From Thalassia testudinum (taxonomy: Eukaryota > Streptophyta > Magnoliopsida > Alismatales > Hydrocharitaceae), in contig JAZHRO010000024.1 in NCBI GenBank assembly GCA_037157565.1, forward strand, positions 14,142,501-14,206,500: DNA of 64,000 bases, written 5' to 3'. How positions within the stretch are numbered: position 1 is the first letter of the stretch; every line of letters starts with the position of its first letter. The notes beneath the pieces were generated by a model. The model worked only from the letters and a program-made list of their open reading frames with translations. It did not search any database and was not told the origin of the DNA. Below, piece after piece: positions 47,982-58,853 of this stretch. A program made the translations under genes and the position numbers.

Positions 47982-49067
47982 AAAATGTTTTGAAGAAAAA
48001 AAAAAATGATACCGTACAATAGGTTACAAGTTTGATTCTTGTGGAAAAGGCAAAAGGCAAACGAAGATTGAATCCAGGCTTTAATATATTAGTCATTTCT
48101 TTTGCAACATGAATACATCCTCTAAGACTTGAAAGTCTAAAAAAAGAAATTAATGAACAATTTCAGCCGTTTGGGAATAAATGGAGCAAGAGGCAAATGG
48201 ATCAATGACTCTTTAGTGTTATACACCACTATTGATAATGCCATATATGATAGAGTGTTTTCAAACAATGATGAGTACATGAGGTTAATTGTAACGTATA
48301 ATATTAATCTTTTTTTCTAGTTTTGGTTTAATAAAAAAGAACTCATCATTTCATATGTTATAAGTAGATACTTACTATTTTAGATTTTTAATTACACTAT
48401 TTTCTTATATTAGTTGATAAGTGTCATACTAATATCATATATGATGATATCATGCAAAATTCCTTGAGGAAACTGTGCTAAGTCTAGATAAAGTAGCCCT
48501 CTCAATCTCTAAGGAAGAAGAGAAGGGAGGAAGAAGGTTTACCACAAATTCCTCGTAGAGGATCAAACTAGTTTAGAAAGACCCTTGGCTATGGAAAAAA
48601 TCAAAAGACAAGATGATATTTTGAAAAAAAGGGAGTTTAGATCAAAATACCTTGGCACTCCAAGCCACTGGTAATTTCCCTTATCACGAGTGAAAGAGAA
48701 GGCGGGAATTGGTTTCTACATATGGTTGAAATGAGTGATCCCTAAAAAAATGAAGAGTATGAAGAATGTCTTCAACGATCAAAATTTCCTTTAAAAGGGG
48801 AGAAGTTCTCTTAGAGGCAACCATTAATAGTTGCCTAGAGGCATCACGAAGCACCCATCCTTGGAGGCCCTCCCCATCCTCCACCATAATAGTACTAATA
48901 TTAATCTTGACACCATTGGTGGGGTGAACACAGATGCTCAAAAGAGGAGAGGGCCTAGAAGAAAGGGCCTAGTCAGGTATTTCCAAAGAGGACCAAAGGT
49001 GTTCCAAAAACCTGAGAATACCCTAAAAAGCAAAGGAATCATGTTGAAAGTTCCCTACTAGGAGGGG

Positions 49068-50775
49068 TGACGTAAAAATATGCGGAAATAAAAATATAAA
49101 GCAATCTCACAAAAATCAATCGCATAATATACACAGGTATTTTTAGGTGGAAACCCAAACCGAGTGAAAACCATCACCTAACCCTCTCGAGTTAGGATTT
49201 TCCGATCAACCTAGTTGATCAAATCCACTAACCGAATCACTTTGAAACGAGGGTGATTCAACCTCAGTACAACCACGCTACAAGTACGAGGGTAGCGTTC
49301 CTCAACCCCTTCTCTCCACGAGAAGGATTTTGTCCCACGAAGGAGACGGGAATTCGCAAAGCGAATACCCAACCAAAATACAAAGATAAAATAAAACAAC
49401 AGTCCTATAGAGCCAACAAAATTAAACCTAGCTTCTATAGGAAATAGGAAACTCCCCCTTGCAAGGAGTGCGTCGACGATGACGCGGTGCGTGTGCCACG
49501 CGATGGCGCTACGTCGCTCTCGTTATCAACGCCGGGAGAGCGGGTGCGCAACGGTTGAATGCTCTCAAGAAAATGGAGCTTGAGCTTGGAGAGCAAGAGA
49601 GTCTTTTCTTTGGACACAAAAGGTTTGAAAGTGTATTGCAAGGTGTGTGTCTTAGTGTGTATATGTCTCTCTAGGTGTGTCTCTTGTGTTTCAAAGGTTC
49701 CCCTCTATTTATAGAGGCCTTAGGAAGGCTTTGGAAGGCTTGGAAAAGCTTCCATAGCCGTTGGGTGCAAACCCCAAGAGAATCAGGCCGAAATCAGGAC
49801 AATGATTGCATTTGACAGGGTTATCAGACGTCTAACTCTGGCATCAGACGTCTGGAAGGCCACTTTAAGACGTCTGATTTCAAGGTCAGACGTCTGATTC
49901 TATGCGGGTTTCTCCCTGACTTGAATCAGATCTAAACAGGATTTTTGTGCAAGTCCATCAGACGACATACAGGACGTCTGGCACTATGTCTGGACGTCTG
50001 GAAACCTACTTTTACTGTGGGAATTGATTTCCAAACGTTGCAACGGCTAGAAAATCTCTGAGAAGAGATTTTGGGTCAGCCGAGGTAAAACGGTCATTTA
50101 TCAGACGTCTGTAAAGTCCTATGGACGTCTGATAAGGCTCTAACGGTCATATTCTTGAGCATCTTCTAAACCAGCCAACGGTCCACTAACTGGACGTTTG
50201 GCAAAGTCATCAGACGTCTCCTAAGACGTCTGGTCTAAGGTCTGGACGTCTGATTTCATCAGACAGAACTAACTATGTCCAGCCTAACAGTTATCAGACG
50301 TCTGAAACAACAGTCAGACATCTTAAAATTCTTTATCAGACGTCTGATTTGGGAATTAGACGTCTGGAAGTGCTGTTTGAACCCTATATTGGTTTTCTAG
50401 GTATTCTACAGAAAACCTAAGTATCCTAGGGTTGTGCAGGTGTTCCTAGGACTACTTTTAGGGTACTTTGAGGCTCTTTAACATAATGTTCTAAGGAATC
50501 AAAAAAAGCAAGAAAATAAATACAACAGATACATGAAAGGATAAAAAAGAATCTATCCTATTCTTCTTGTCTTCCATCTCCAATCTTTCGCTCCACGCGA
50601 ACCTCTTGTGTTTTCCGTCAAGCTCCTCCAATCCGTCCTGGATGCGAGCTTGAACTCCGTCTAAACACGTCCACATTTGCAATTGACCTGAAATCTAGGA
50701 CTCAAATTGCAAATGTTAAATAACACGTGTTTTGTTATCATCAAAACAAATGATCGTGGTGCTCTAGCACCAACA
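49068..50775 (-). mobile_element. copia-type (SIRE/Maximus-like) solo LTR
   Basis: Read on minus, it starts TGTTGGTGCTAGAGCACCA and continues with TTTGATGATAACAAAA, a start I associate with SIRE/Maximus-like copia LTRs, and ends TTTTTACGTCA. Length about 1.7 kb. It contains 14 GACGTC hexamers at 49826-50370. No internal domain or PBS is attached. Flanking 5-mers (AGGGG, CATGT) do not match, so the duplication is lost or an end is misplaced. Frames inside are not protein-like. Confidence 0.65.
49826..50370. repeat. array of palindromic AGACGTCT motifs
   Basis: Fourteen GACGTC cores, mostly as CAGACGTCTG or GGACGTCTGG, at irregular spacing of about 10 to 100 bp. The same motif is dense in the gypsy Tekay LTRs. 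The GACGTC core is a known type of plant bZIP site (C-box), but binding here is inference. Confidence 0.85.
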
Positions 50776-51102
50776 CATGTTTGATTTTGTTGTGCAACCG
50801 CTAAATAGAATACCAAATGCAAGCATAGATTCCTCTCTTGTAAGTAGCTAATTTTGGTTGATGCCTAACAAAGAAGATGAGATGAAAATTAGGAAGGGGA
50901 ATAGTAATTAACGGACACTTCCCCTTCATCCATTGGGCCACACAACAAACTTAAGTGACTATACAGGAAGAGATGCACAATAGTCTCAATAGATAGGTCA
51001 TGCGGACAACAGTAACAATGTCGAGTAGGCTCCCATGAAGTAATTTCCACATGAAAAGAGACAAATGAAGAGGAACCTTGATGGATGAAAGATTGGAAGC
51101 TC

Positions 51103-52320
51103 TTTTTTTTTTTTAACAAAATTGGGAGCTATTTTTATTCATCCCCCACTCCCTGGAGGCAGACAAAAAGATAGGAGAATTAGGTCAAAACCTGTCAGTA
51201 CAATAAATGGAACCACAACTTGTGGTTTAGTACAAAAAATAAGAATAGGGCAACAAGAACACAGCAAAAACCCAGCAAGGGAAAAGCTAAACAATATAAG
51301 GGAATTGCACTTTGTCGAGGGAGAGAATACCCTGAATCTTCCTGGGAAGTGACTCGTCATTGTCAAAGTAAATCCAACCTTCTACACCAAGATCTGCAAT
51401 GTGGCGAGCCAAAGAGTTGACCGCACAATGCACAAACTTTAACGAATCAATACGGTGCTTTCGACCATGAAGGAGCTGAAAATTAACCTCAGTATACCAC
51501 GGGATATCCAACTTCCCATTCCACCAATAATACAACATGGATGAATCAGTCTCAACCTGAAAATTCAACAGAGAAATAGCAGAACATGAGATCGCATTCC
51601 AGAGGATATGAAGAACAGCACAATCAGAATGAATAGAATGCATCCTATAGGCAACACCCTGAATAAAATTACCATTGCTGTTTTTGACAACACAACCACT
51701 AGAGATATTGTCATCACCATAGGAAATACCAGCGTTAAGCTTAAAACAAAAAGTGGGAATTACCCAAGACAACGTGAGAGAGGGGGGTTTTTAGGAGATG
51801 AACTAGGTATGAGAGGTAAAATCGTTCCATTGGCGCCTAAGGATATAGACGAGGTTGTAGTTGTCATGAATAATACAATCCCGAATAAACCAAACATTAG
51901 TCCAAATAAATCAAATCAAGACTTTGTTGATTTGGTTAGAAGTAGAGTTGCTGGAAGAATGCAAAATATCAACAAAACGGAAAGGGAGATACGAACCCGA
52001 TGAACCTGGTGAAAGACCCAACAAGCAACATTGGTGACAAGCAAACTCTCTTAAAATAAATGGCGAGCAGTCTCACAAGAAGAAACATTGCAATAGACAC
52101 ATTTGGAAACCAGGTTGGAAGCTCAAGGTGGAGAGGGATGTCCCTTAAAGAGAGAGTGATAAGCACTAGCAATAGAGAAAGTTCCAGAATGAGAGTCCGG
52201 ATAGGGACTTGGGAGTTGTTATCAAGAGCAATGGAAAGGACTAAATTTTGAAGCTCAAGAGGGAGAAGGTAGAGAAAGAAGTGGTTATCTTCCTTGGTTA
52301 TTGGTGCCACAATTAGTTCC
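51103..52320 (-). mobile_element. 5'-truncated LINE fragment 2 with poly(A)
   Basis: The minus strand ends in a poly(A) (T-run 51103-51116 on plus) preceded by the common LINE tail (CTCCAGGGAGTGGGGGAT). Coding remains: zf-RVT about 52310-51969 in shifted frames, and an RNase H-like open frame 51772-51287 (FKLNAGISYGDDN, GCVVKNSNGNFI, VETDSSMLYYWWNGKL). Truncation at the 5' end near 52320 is typical of LINE insertion. It lies directly next to LINE fragment 1 and may have inserted into it. Confidence 0.85.
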
Positions 52321-53282
52321 TTCCTCTCTTACATATACTTACCTTAATTTTTGTAATTTTACAAGCAACATCACAATTTTAAATATGTTGAATTAGAAAA
52401 AGGCAGGAGGTGGAATGAGTGGGTTAAGGTATCTATTTTGTGACGTAATAAGTGATTGGCCAAATGTCAAGGCTAATCATATTTTCTAATGTACGTTGGA
52501 ATTTGAGAAAAGATGCAGTGGAAAATATATGATTGAAAACCATGTGCATAAAAGCCAATTTTATGATCCACTAATGTGGCCTGGCTATCTGTACTGTAGA
52601 GGATATGTAGGTCACATATCTCTCAACCGAACATGTGAGATTATTCACCTCTATGCCCTTTTTCCCCCTTTCTCTCTCTTTCATTGTTCTTCACTTCTCA
52701 ATTATTGTCAGGATACACGTGCATGCTAATTAATTAAATCAAGTATTTTAAGATAGAATTAAAAGCGCGGAAATATTATTATGAATTTCATCTGGTGAGG
52801 CATACGTGGAAAGGATCCACGAAACCCGCGATCTCTTGAATAGTTAACTAAATCGACGGTACACATAATTAAATTTGGAGAAGCGAATCAACAAAGGCAG
52901 GTTAAGATGCCACGGTACAAAATTATGGGGGCATGTTCGTAGTCCGTATTAAAGACATAAATAAATAAATAAATATATATATTATTAGTTATATAAACAG
53001 GGTCCGCACTCCTTCCACACTCCTTATGCATGAATGCTTCGCACGTCCAAAGGGATCGAAGAGTGGTGATGCATGACATTGACGATATGTATGTTAGAAC
53101 TTACGTATAATGAGGGAATTTATTCTCCCAAGCACTTGTGGCGACTTTGGCATCTCGTCGGAAGAATGAGAAAGAGGGAGAATATATATGTGGAGTAGCT
53201 TAATTAGTACACTTCGTATTTACATTCCTATATATCAAGGGGAATGCTTCTTATGAAAACGTGAAATGTTTTCCTCTTTTTC

Positions 53283-53285
<3 letters not shown>

Positions 53286-53319
<34 letters not shown>
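53286..53319. repeat. (AT)17 microsatellite
   Basis: Uninterrupted AT/TA run of 34 bp. Confidence 0.95.
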
Positions 53320-53322
<3 letters not shown>

Positions 53323-53490
53323 ACCCCTCGACATAAATATACATGGTTGATACGTCACAAAATTACATATACATCTTTTCACGATATCTCACTTATAAGT
53401 TTTGATGGAACTTTTATGAACATACATGCATAAGTGCTTTACGTAGGAATAAAGAGAAGGAAAATTAACACTCGAGTGAAACAACGAACG

Positions 53491-53531
53491 TGGGCTAAGG
53501 CCCAGCTCGGCACTATATATATAAAACCCTA
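53491..53531 (+). promoter_or_regulatory. promoter-like cluster: site II, TATA, telo-box
   Basis: TGGGCTAAGGCCCA (two site II-like words facing each other), then CTATATATATAAAA and AAACCCTA within 41 bp. In plants this combination is found at promoters of translation-related genes. No reading frame follows within several hundred bases, so it may be a remnant or chance. Confidence 0.4.
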
Positions 53532-55274
53532 TCTGTCCCTCTCAACTAACGTAATCAATTGAGATTTATCTAAGGGTGGAGGTATACAAACGTAAAAGTG
53601 ACCAAAAATATAACGTAAACAGATATAAACGTGTGAATCTCATTTAATGTATCTTGTTTTTATATAAAAAGTAATGATATGCGGTTGATGTACCATAAAA
53701 ATAATAATAAATTTATTTTATATGAATGAAAATCATTAAAATTATAAAATTATTAAATTATCATTAAAATCAATTTACATCGATATAAAATTATCATATC
53801 ATTTTTAAACTAATTTTACACATATATAAAATGATCCAAAATAATTTATCATAATGTAAAGTGATTTATCACACACATATATATATATATATAATCATAA
53901 TTTATCACATATATATTTTAATTTAAAATAATATAATAAGTTTTTTTAATATGGTAAAATTTATCACAGAATAAATTTTATATTTTTTATATTAAATATT
54001 AATTATTAAATAAAGTAAAATTGAACGTGGACACCCGATCCGACGTCCAATCGAGGTCGGTCGTTTCTGCCTGGCACAGCACATGCAGCAGCACAACTCA
54101 TTCTTGGGACGGATGGCTCGTTTTTCCTGAGGGCATGTTTTTATTGAAGCAATCGAATGGGAGATGGGAAGGGATATTCCATCCTAATAATTATAAAAAT
54201 ATAAGGGTAATCACTAATTTCATCCACCTTTGATTTCTATGGTGTCAACCTTTTTCATTTCTAGCACCCCCTTAAGATTTTTATCTCCGAACCCTCGTAA
54301 TCACCCACAATCCACCCTTTTTGGACTTTTCTCCTTAAAACCCCACCATCCCATGACCTTTTTTTGGATTTTTCTTATTATTTTACCATTTTTATTCTTA
54401 TATTATTGAAGTGCTTTTTTTTTTAATGTGATTACAAGATTTTTTTTTTTTAAATTGTCAACATTTTTTAAGGTAATTTTTACATACTCATTTTATATTG
54501 ATATTAATTGAAAATATAAATAATTTTATAAAGATTTCAACATTAAAAATTTGTAATTTTACCAATCAATAATTTAAATATTTAAATTATTTCACATTTA
54601 CATTTGATCAAATGTTATTTTTTTCTTTTTTTTAAGATTTGGTCAAATGATATCACGTGAAATTGGATTAAACATAATCAAATGAATCGAGGAATTTGTG
54701 AATAAAGAATTATTGAAATTGTAGAGTTATACTAAGAAGTAAAAAAAAGTAAAGGATATTTGTATAATATTATTATCATCAAGGAACATATGTGTAAAAA
54801 ATTTTTTATGATTTAGACTAACATACAAATATTTTATAATTTTTTAAAATAAGAGATCATATTTTTAATAACTCTAACTTCATTCTTATCAAAAGATAAC
54901 TAATACTAAATACTATAATAAAATTCATTCCCACCCTGATGATTCTATTCCTAAATTGAATCAATGGAATGAGAAAGTTCATTTTCTTTCAATTTCTTAT
55001 TTTTTCATTCATTATTTGATTGCATTTCTTTGTAATTCCATTACCACGGAACAAATAAGGCCTGTGGATTTAGGCATTGATTAGCCGTTATTTTCCTTTC
55101 TTTTTCTTAAATAAAAACCACATTCACTTCTCCTTGCAATACATTTTACGTCGATTAATGTGTTTCTCTACACTTCAGCTCATCTAAATAAAATCTCAAG
55201 TTCAAGTCTTAATATGCAAGACATTCGTATTCTAACGCGACATTTGGTCGTGAGATTAAAATAAAAATAGATAC

Positions 55275-55523
55275 TATTTGGTGGGTTAGGAGAGGAATAA
55301 GGGTGGATGTATATGATTCCAAAAAAATTTTTTTTTCATTTATATTCTTTCTTTCTATCACATCAAAATCCACTAATATTCTCTTTTTCTTCGTATAACT
55401 TAAAAGATACTATCTAATAATTACAATTCATCACATTAAAATCCATTAACTTTCTCTCCTCTCTCACAAAACCAATATACTAATCATTAATAATCTCACC
55501 AATTATTATAATCCCACCAAATA
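55275..55523. mobile_element. MITE candidate with 11-bp terminal inverted repeats
   Basis: TATTTGGTGGG (55275-55285) and its complement CCCACCAAATA (55513-55523) bound a 249-bp AT-rich non-coding sequence, the size and form of a miniature inverted-repeat element. Target duplication is unclear, so the superfamily is not assigned. Confidence 0.6.
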
Positions 55524-56289
55524 AATACCTTATATACTTATTTTATTCCTATTCTATCATGATATGATAATATCCTCCTATAAAAACTGCTGTAAGCTAT
55601 TTTAATGGTTTCATAAAAAAAAAATTACGTACGGAGGTATTTAATTACCACGACATGGACAGCCTTTCATTCCACCAGCTTGTAATGTAAGAATTCAGCA
55701 CAAATTACAATAGATGAATGTATGGTGAATTCTTGGGATCATAATATCCGGAAGATGGGCAGAGAATAGTTTACATTAAGTAAAATTATACAAAGATAGG
55801 AGCCAAATTAATCGTAGCGTTTACATTTCAAGGGACAAGGTGGATGTCCCATATATATGTCAGGCAATGGTGTTCTTAGATGTGCTTCCCTGATATATGA
55901 AAATGCTTTTAGTCTTATACACGCTAAATAATGGGCCTCTAAGTCGATTCAATGTTCGAGAATGCTTTTAATTTGTGTTAGATATTATCACATATTTGTG
56001 AAAAATCAAAGTATATGTCCAAAAACACTATTTTGAACGATGCCATTATTTTCAAAACAAAATGTCAGAATTTCAGTACAGGGTTATTAAAGCATGGTGA
56101 TTGAACCAAGTCATGTTATATGTATATTCTCCATCTAACTAATGATGACTACTTTTTAAATCTTCCCCAAACTTTTTAATTGTTTAAAGAGCTATATGTC
56201 AAAACCTTTAGTTCTAGTAGATTTTCTCATCCACACTCCCACCAACAATTTGTCCATGGAAACATTCTAGAAAATATCATAAGAAAAAT

Positions 56290-56960
56290 CACTATTAGTG
56301 ACATTTAATTTGTGACAGTCACGAAACCGTCACTAATAGTGCCTAATTAGCGTGATTATGTATTCGAATGTCGCAATCCTTGTGTTGAAAGTGTGTTTCG
56401 TGTTAGCGAGGAGTATTTTGGTAAAAATTTTGCAAAAGTTGATCCATAACCGTCGCAAATGCACATTCGTGACAGTTTATAAATCGTCTCGAATTATCAA
56501 AGTGTGCATGATAGAAATACACATTCGCGATGGTTGATCAACCGTCTCAAATTGTCAAAGCATGTGCGACAAGAAACACGCATTCAAAATGATTTATAAA
56601 CCGTCGCTACTTGTGTTAATTTGACGATGGTTAATCCATAATCACCACGAATGCGCATTCGCGACGGTTGATAAACCGTCTCTAATTGTCAAAGCACACA
56701 TGACAGAAAATGCGCATTCGCAACGGTTGACCAACCGTCGCTACTTGTCTTAATCGATCAAGAAAAGTTATTAATCGATTAAGAAAAGTTTCTGGAAGTG
56801 GTGCCATACGTGCATTAGCGACGATTAGGGATTAATTGTTGCTAATTGTCAATGCATGTGTGCCGTCGCACGAAAAATTCTCCTCACGCGCAGGAGCGGA
56901 AAAGTTGTAATGCACATTAGCAACGGTTGATCTCAACCGTCAACCGTCGCAAATGTTGAA
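56290..56960. mobile_element. CACTA-like subterminal repeat array
   Basis: Begins with CACTATTAGTGAC (56290-56302), which pairs perfectly with GTCACTAATAGTG (56329-56341). About seven diverged units containing GCATTCGCGACGGTTGAT and AACCGTCGCTA words follow, in both orientations. Such direct/inverted GACGGTT/AACCGTC repeats next to a CACTA end are typical subterminal transposase-binding regions of plant En/Spm elements. No transposase gene is visible, so this is a non-autonomous or one-ended remnant. Confidence 0.6.
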
Positions 56961-58220
56961 TATAACTCACCGCCCGCACCCCTCCCCCCTCCCTTGAAAC
57001 CATTTCCTCATCTCTCCTTCCTGTGAGCTTGAGGGCTCCCCCCACGGCCGCCACTTCCCCCCCACACCGACTCTCCTTCCCTCCAATGAGCCACCCCCTG
57101 CGCCCCTCGCCCATGCACCACCACCCCCCTCCCCACACGTCACCCCCTCCCCAGCCACCCCTCCTTGGCCCACCACCCCTCTTTCTCGCAGCGTCGCCCC
57201 CTCCTCAACCCCCCACCCCTACGTCGCTTGCCCACACACCACCTTGGTCCGCACCGCGCATTGCCTCCACCTTTTGGTTTTTAACTGTCACCAAAAGTGA
57301 TTTTTCTTGTAATGAAAAGGTGAATAGGATGACCAGACTAGGGTTTGCACGGTATATCTTAAAAAAGGAAAGGCTATGATCCATAGCCTTTATTAAAGAA
57401 ATCCGAAACACAACCTCTAGTCTAAAAATAACTTGTTGCTTGCAAAAATATACTAAGAAGTATAGATAGCTATAAAGTATGAATATTGTAAGCAAATCTT
57501 TAAAAAACAAGTAATCAACAGTATTTTAGTAGGAGAAATTGCCATGACCCACTACTTAGACCGCGAAAGTTTCCTATAGAATCTTTATTATGATCCCTTT
57601 CTAACCAAGTTGTAATATTATCTATACACAAGTAAATGTACATCTAGATGAAATATAATAAAATAGGATGAAATTAAATATAGACAACAAAGCACACTAT
57701 ATGTTCCTAACCCAACTAGAAACCCATGCAGAATAAGGTAAAAGCAAGGACTAAGTAATTGCTCAGCAAAAAACTGGCCAAACAAAGGGTTAGCTATTGT
57801 CTACTAACTATGCTTGATTCCTCATGTCTATCTCCTTAGAACCTAATTTCCATCTCAATTCTTTATTTCCTTCTATCCTACCCATCTTTCCTAGTATCCT
57901 TGCTATTCTAATCAGGTATGTCCATTTATACCGATACTGTTAAGTCGCACCGCTTGCCACATAAATATCATGCATTTCTATATTAGGTTACATTTCTACG
58001 CTAGCATTTCTTCCGGTCCTTACCATGCATGTCTATCTTCACCAATTACCTCAAAGTCCTACTCATTCTCATTTCAAGCTACATTTAACATGTGGACTCC
58101 GAGCACTCACAGTTATCTAACATTTCTCTCAAGAAGGTTAACCAAATATTCGGATCGTACTAGGTTATCTTGTGTCCCATAAACTTTATCTCTCTGCACA
58201 CTCACCTCTACTACACTATT
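56961..58220. other. intergenic; C-rich block then AT-rich
   Basis: 56985-57245 is strongly C-rich on plus and creates a proline-rich frame (57023-57379) and glycine-rich antisense frames with no family resemblance. The rest to 58220 is ordinary AT-rich sequence with nothing recognised. Confidence 0.6.
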
Positions 58221-58853
58221 TTTTTATTTAACAAAAATGAGAGTAAATATTAATCATCCCATACTCTCTAGAGGCAGTCAAAGAAGGGGGAGTAGACCAA
58301 AACTTGTCAATACAACAAAAAGAGGAACCACGACTTGTAGCTTAGTACATTAGAACAAAACCCTCAGAAAAGAAAAAAGAAAATCAGAAGATGATATATG
58401 AAAATAGAATTTTGTCCAACTGATAAATGTCTCTAAGTCTTTGAGGAAGATCAGATATTTTTCTATAGAACCTTCAAGCGTCGTCAACATACGCTTCAAA
58501 CTTAGAAGCCAAAAAGTTGACCGCATAATGAACATAAGAAAAAGATGGAATTTGATTTTCCCTTTCCAAAATTCAATTAAAATCCTTGGAAGCTTTCCAT
58601 GCTACTTGAATCTTACCATTCCACCAGTAGTGTAAAAGAGTAGAGTCCACTTCAACCTGTAGGGGAAAATTGACCAAAGGAAGGAACAAAGCATGGCGAA
58701 GGGCTCTAAGAATTCCCACTTCCTTGGGAATGAAGGAAGTTTTGCAAGAGACCCCATAGATAAAATTCCCAACATGATCCCTGATAACCCATCTCAACAT
58801 TGAATTAAGATTATTAGACTTAACAACCAAATTAATCTTAAATCCAAACTTGG
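58221..58853 (-). mobile_element. LINE fragment 3, 3' end, interrupted by Tekay-2
   Basis: Minus strand: RNase H-like piece 58830-58573 (VIRDHVGNFIYGVS, VEVDSTLLHYWWNGK), then the shared LINE tail (TCTAGAGAGTATGGGATG) ending in an A-rich tract near 58221. At 58853/58854 it is cut by the Tekay-2 LTR; the rest of this LINE is presumably beyond the right edge of the window. Confidence 0.85.

Larger units (their letters stand above)
44813..48499. other. AT-rich intergenic region
   Basis: No frame with recognisable protein similarity. It contains short TA repeats (45489-45503), poly-T runs, an AG microsatellite, a foldback and a long AT microsatellite (listed separately). Nothing else is supported. 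Confidence 0.6.
48500..51102 (-). mobile_element. LINE fragment 1, split by a copia-like LTR
   Basis: On the minus strand a zf-RVT piece (about 51100-50880; CCPHDLSIETIVHLF) continues with IWYSI and RLHNKIKH-like linker sequence to 50776, and RNase H-like sequence resumes below 49068 (48960-48684; GVKINISTIMVEDGEG, VLRDASRQLL, YVETNSRLLFHS). The pieces are in proper order, so the LTR at 49068-50775 interrupted one LINE. Upstream RT is missing. The left end near 48500 is approximate. Confidence 0.75.
52321..56269. other. AT-rich intergenic region
   Basis: No gene recognised. Contains an AT microsatellite, a promoter-like cluster at 53491-53531, very AT-rich DNA (53640-54000) and short foldback-type elements. 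A stretch from about 54130 to 55065, with GGAATG-type words at both ends, may be an old MITE, but its ends are unclear. Confidence 0.55.

Noticed and set aside
49826..50370. CRISPR-like spacing of a repeated palindrome
   Set aside because: The repeats are only 8-10 bp, spacing is irregular and the context is a plant LTR; CRISPR arrays are not expected in a plant genome.
53513..53525. TATA box of a host gene
   Set aside because: No coding frame, splice-like structure or protein similarity follows; kept only as a promoter-like cluster of low confidence.
57023..57379. 118-residue proline-rich frame (extensin-like look)
   Set aside because: Pure C-rich composition, no signal peptide, no repeated SPPPP pattern and no conserved end.
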